Assembly (NCBI RefSeq): GCF_039535785.1
Contig: NZ_BAAAXV010000009.1
Coordinates: forward strand, 2,294,001 to 2,358,000
Source: Nonomuraea helvata
GTDB lineage: Bacteria; Actinomycetota; Actinomycetes; Streptosporangiales; Streptosporangiaceae
Direction of reading: 5' to 3'
DNA: 64,000 nt
Part shown: positions 63,414-64,000 of the stretch, one piece after another
How positions within the stretch are numbered: position 1 is the stretch's first letter
Layout: each line of letters starts with the position of its first letter
Notes under the pieces: generated by a model
The model's input: only the letters and a program-made list of their open reading frames with translations
Told to the model about the DNA's origin: nothing
Database searches by the model: none
Program-made: the position numbers and the translations under genes

Positions 63414-63453
63414 GCCCCCGATTGTCCCCCAACTGACCACTAAGAACGGAATT

Positions 63454-63471
63454 ATCGGTATACCTACCGAT
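63454..63471. promoter_or_regulatory. inverted repeat in the BTAD/peptidase promoter gap
   Basis: ATCGGTA (63454-63460) and TACCGAT (63465-63471) are perfect 7-bp arms 4 nt apart, 41 bp upstream of the BTAD gene start and in AT-rich sequence. Candidate operator. Confidence 0.45.
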
Positions 63472-63666
63472 GCATATACGTATTTCCCAGTCGGGAGTGA
63501 CCGTTTAGCGTCGCGGCATCAAGGCGCAACAGTACTGCTAGCTTCCCACCCCCCAATCTCCCCGCAAGTCCCGCCGCCGAGGCGATCCCCGTGCGGCGCG
63601 CGGGCCGTCGTGCGCTCACGAAGCGTGCCGACCCCCGAGGGAGAACGTCGAAAGGAGCAGCACAGC

Positions 63667-64000
63667 GTGAAACGTAAAGCCTTACTCGCGGCGGTCGTCG
63701 GCGTGGCCACGGCCGCGGCACTGGCCTTACAGGCGCCACCTGCCAACGCCGCACCTCCCGGAGCAGCCCCGCAGAAGCAGACCACGCGAGCAGGCGACCC
63801 CGCGTCGCTCGCCGCGCAGGTCGCGGACAAGGCCGTCTCCAGCCAGCTCGACGAGCTCACCCGAGGGCCGGACGAGGCCTACAGCCGCGTGGCGGTCACC
63901 CCGGGCGCGGCCGACATGTACTACGTGTCGTACGAGCGCACCTACAAGGGCCTGCCGATGGTCGGCGGCGACGCCGTCGTGGTCACCGACGCGGCGGGCA
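63667..64000 (+). CDS. M4-type metallopeptidase, N-terminal part (cut by window edge)
   Basis: Only 111 codons are in the window. Signal peptide about 1-29 (ends ANA), then the FTP propeptide: YYVSYERTYKGLPMVGGDAVVV. This inhibitory/chaperone prodomain is typical of thermolysin (M4) and fungalysin-type peptidases. GTG start about 9 nt after GGAG. The catalytic domain lies beyond 64000, so the class is not proven. Confidence 0.8.
   Translation, partial: MKRKALLAAVVGVATAAALALQAPPANAAPPGAAPQKQTTRAGDPASLAAQVADKAVSSQLDELTRGPDEAYSRVAVTPGAADMYYVSYERTYKGLPMVGGDAVVVTDAAG

Noticed and set aside
60672-63443. 923-residue plus-strand frame opposite the second BTAD regulator
   Set aside because: Same high-GC shadow; composition dominated by Gln, Arg, Gly and Pro.

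Overview
The window is high-GC DNA with GTG and TTG starts, many 4-nt ATGA/GTGA gene overlaps, AfsR-like BTAD regulators, a DUF574-type methyltransferase, GPP34 protein, sigma-E-family sigma factor and cellulolytic enzymes. This points to a filamentous actinomycete, most likely of the Streptosporangiaceae/Nonomuraea type; the genus is inference. About 58 intact genes, two gene remnants and one gene cut by the right edge are annotated. No rRNA, tRNA, CRISPR array, prophage or complete transposon was seen.

Layout. 1-4.4 kb: cellulose-response block (AA10 LPMO with CBM2, small membrane protein, Ser/Thr kinase, LacI-type CebR/CelR-like regulator). 4.4-11 kb: class A penicillin-binding protein, an unidentified two-gene unit with a possible GT-B glycosyltransferase, STAS protein, flavin disulfide oxidoreductase. 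11-18 kb: sialidase-like protein, two divergent NIS siderophore synthetases, HldE-like heptose enzyme and GT9 transferase. 18-21.2 kb: sigma factor with membrane beta-propeller protein, TetR/SDR pair. 21.2-23 kb: PemK/MazF-type toxin-antitoxin pair with IS605/TnpB debris and half of a regulator gene. 23-27.9 kb: divergent PGRP amidase and GHL10 glycosidase sharing a C-terminal module, then a histidine kinase. 27.9-31 kb: two YbaB-like genes facing a WXG100-like protein, probable polymorphic toxin and probable immunity protein. 31-36.8 kb: solute-binding-like protein facing an ECF sigma/zinc anti-sigma/ABC operon. 36.8-44.4 kb: PadR/membrane-protein pair and a six-gene operon of three paralogous lipoproteins with a MacAB-like exporter. 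44.4-50 kb: GH9 cellulase, GPP34, amino-acid permease, acetyltransferase, secreted protein. 50-64 kb: two BTAD regulators and, between them, an Amidase_3 lipoprotein, TetR/serine hydrolase pair, nitronate monooxygenase, methyltransferase and FAD monooxygenase; the start of an M4-type metallopeptidase lies at the right edge.

How parts fit together. Three perfect copies of the 14-bp CebR/CelR palindrome lie before the LPMO, the LacI regulator itself and the GH9 enzyme, so oxidative and hydrolytic cellulases 43 kb apart probably form one regulon. The PGRP amidase and GHL10 glycosidase plausibly act in sequence on peptidoglycan (peptide removal, then cleavage of denuded glycan) and carry nearly the same wall-binding module. 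The three lipoproteins probably serve the adaptor/ATPase/permease exporter encoded in the same operon; its promoter shares a 14-bp element with that of the neighbouring padR gene.

Gene-free stretches over about 250 bases: 6576-6851 (divergent promoters of the PBP and GT-B-like genes, no clear element), 28646-28920 (three 11-bp-phased repeats), 46616-46869 (CebR box plus an AT-rich inverted repeat) and 63414-63666 (one inverted repeat). All assignments come from reading sequence and motifs; no database search was run.
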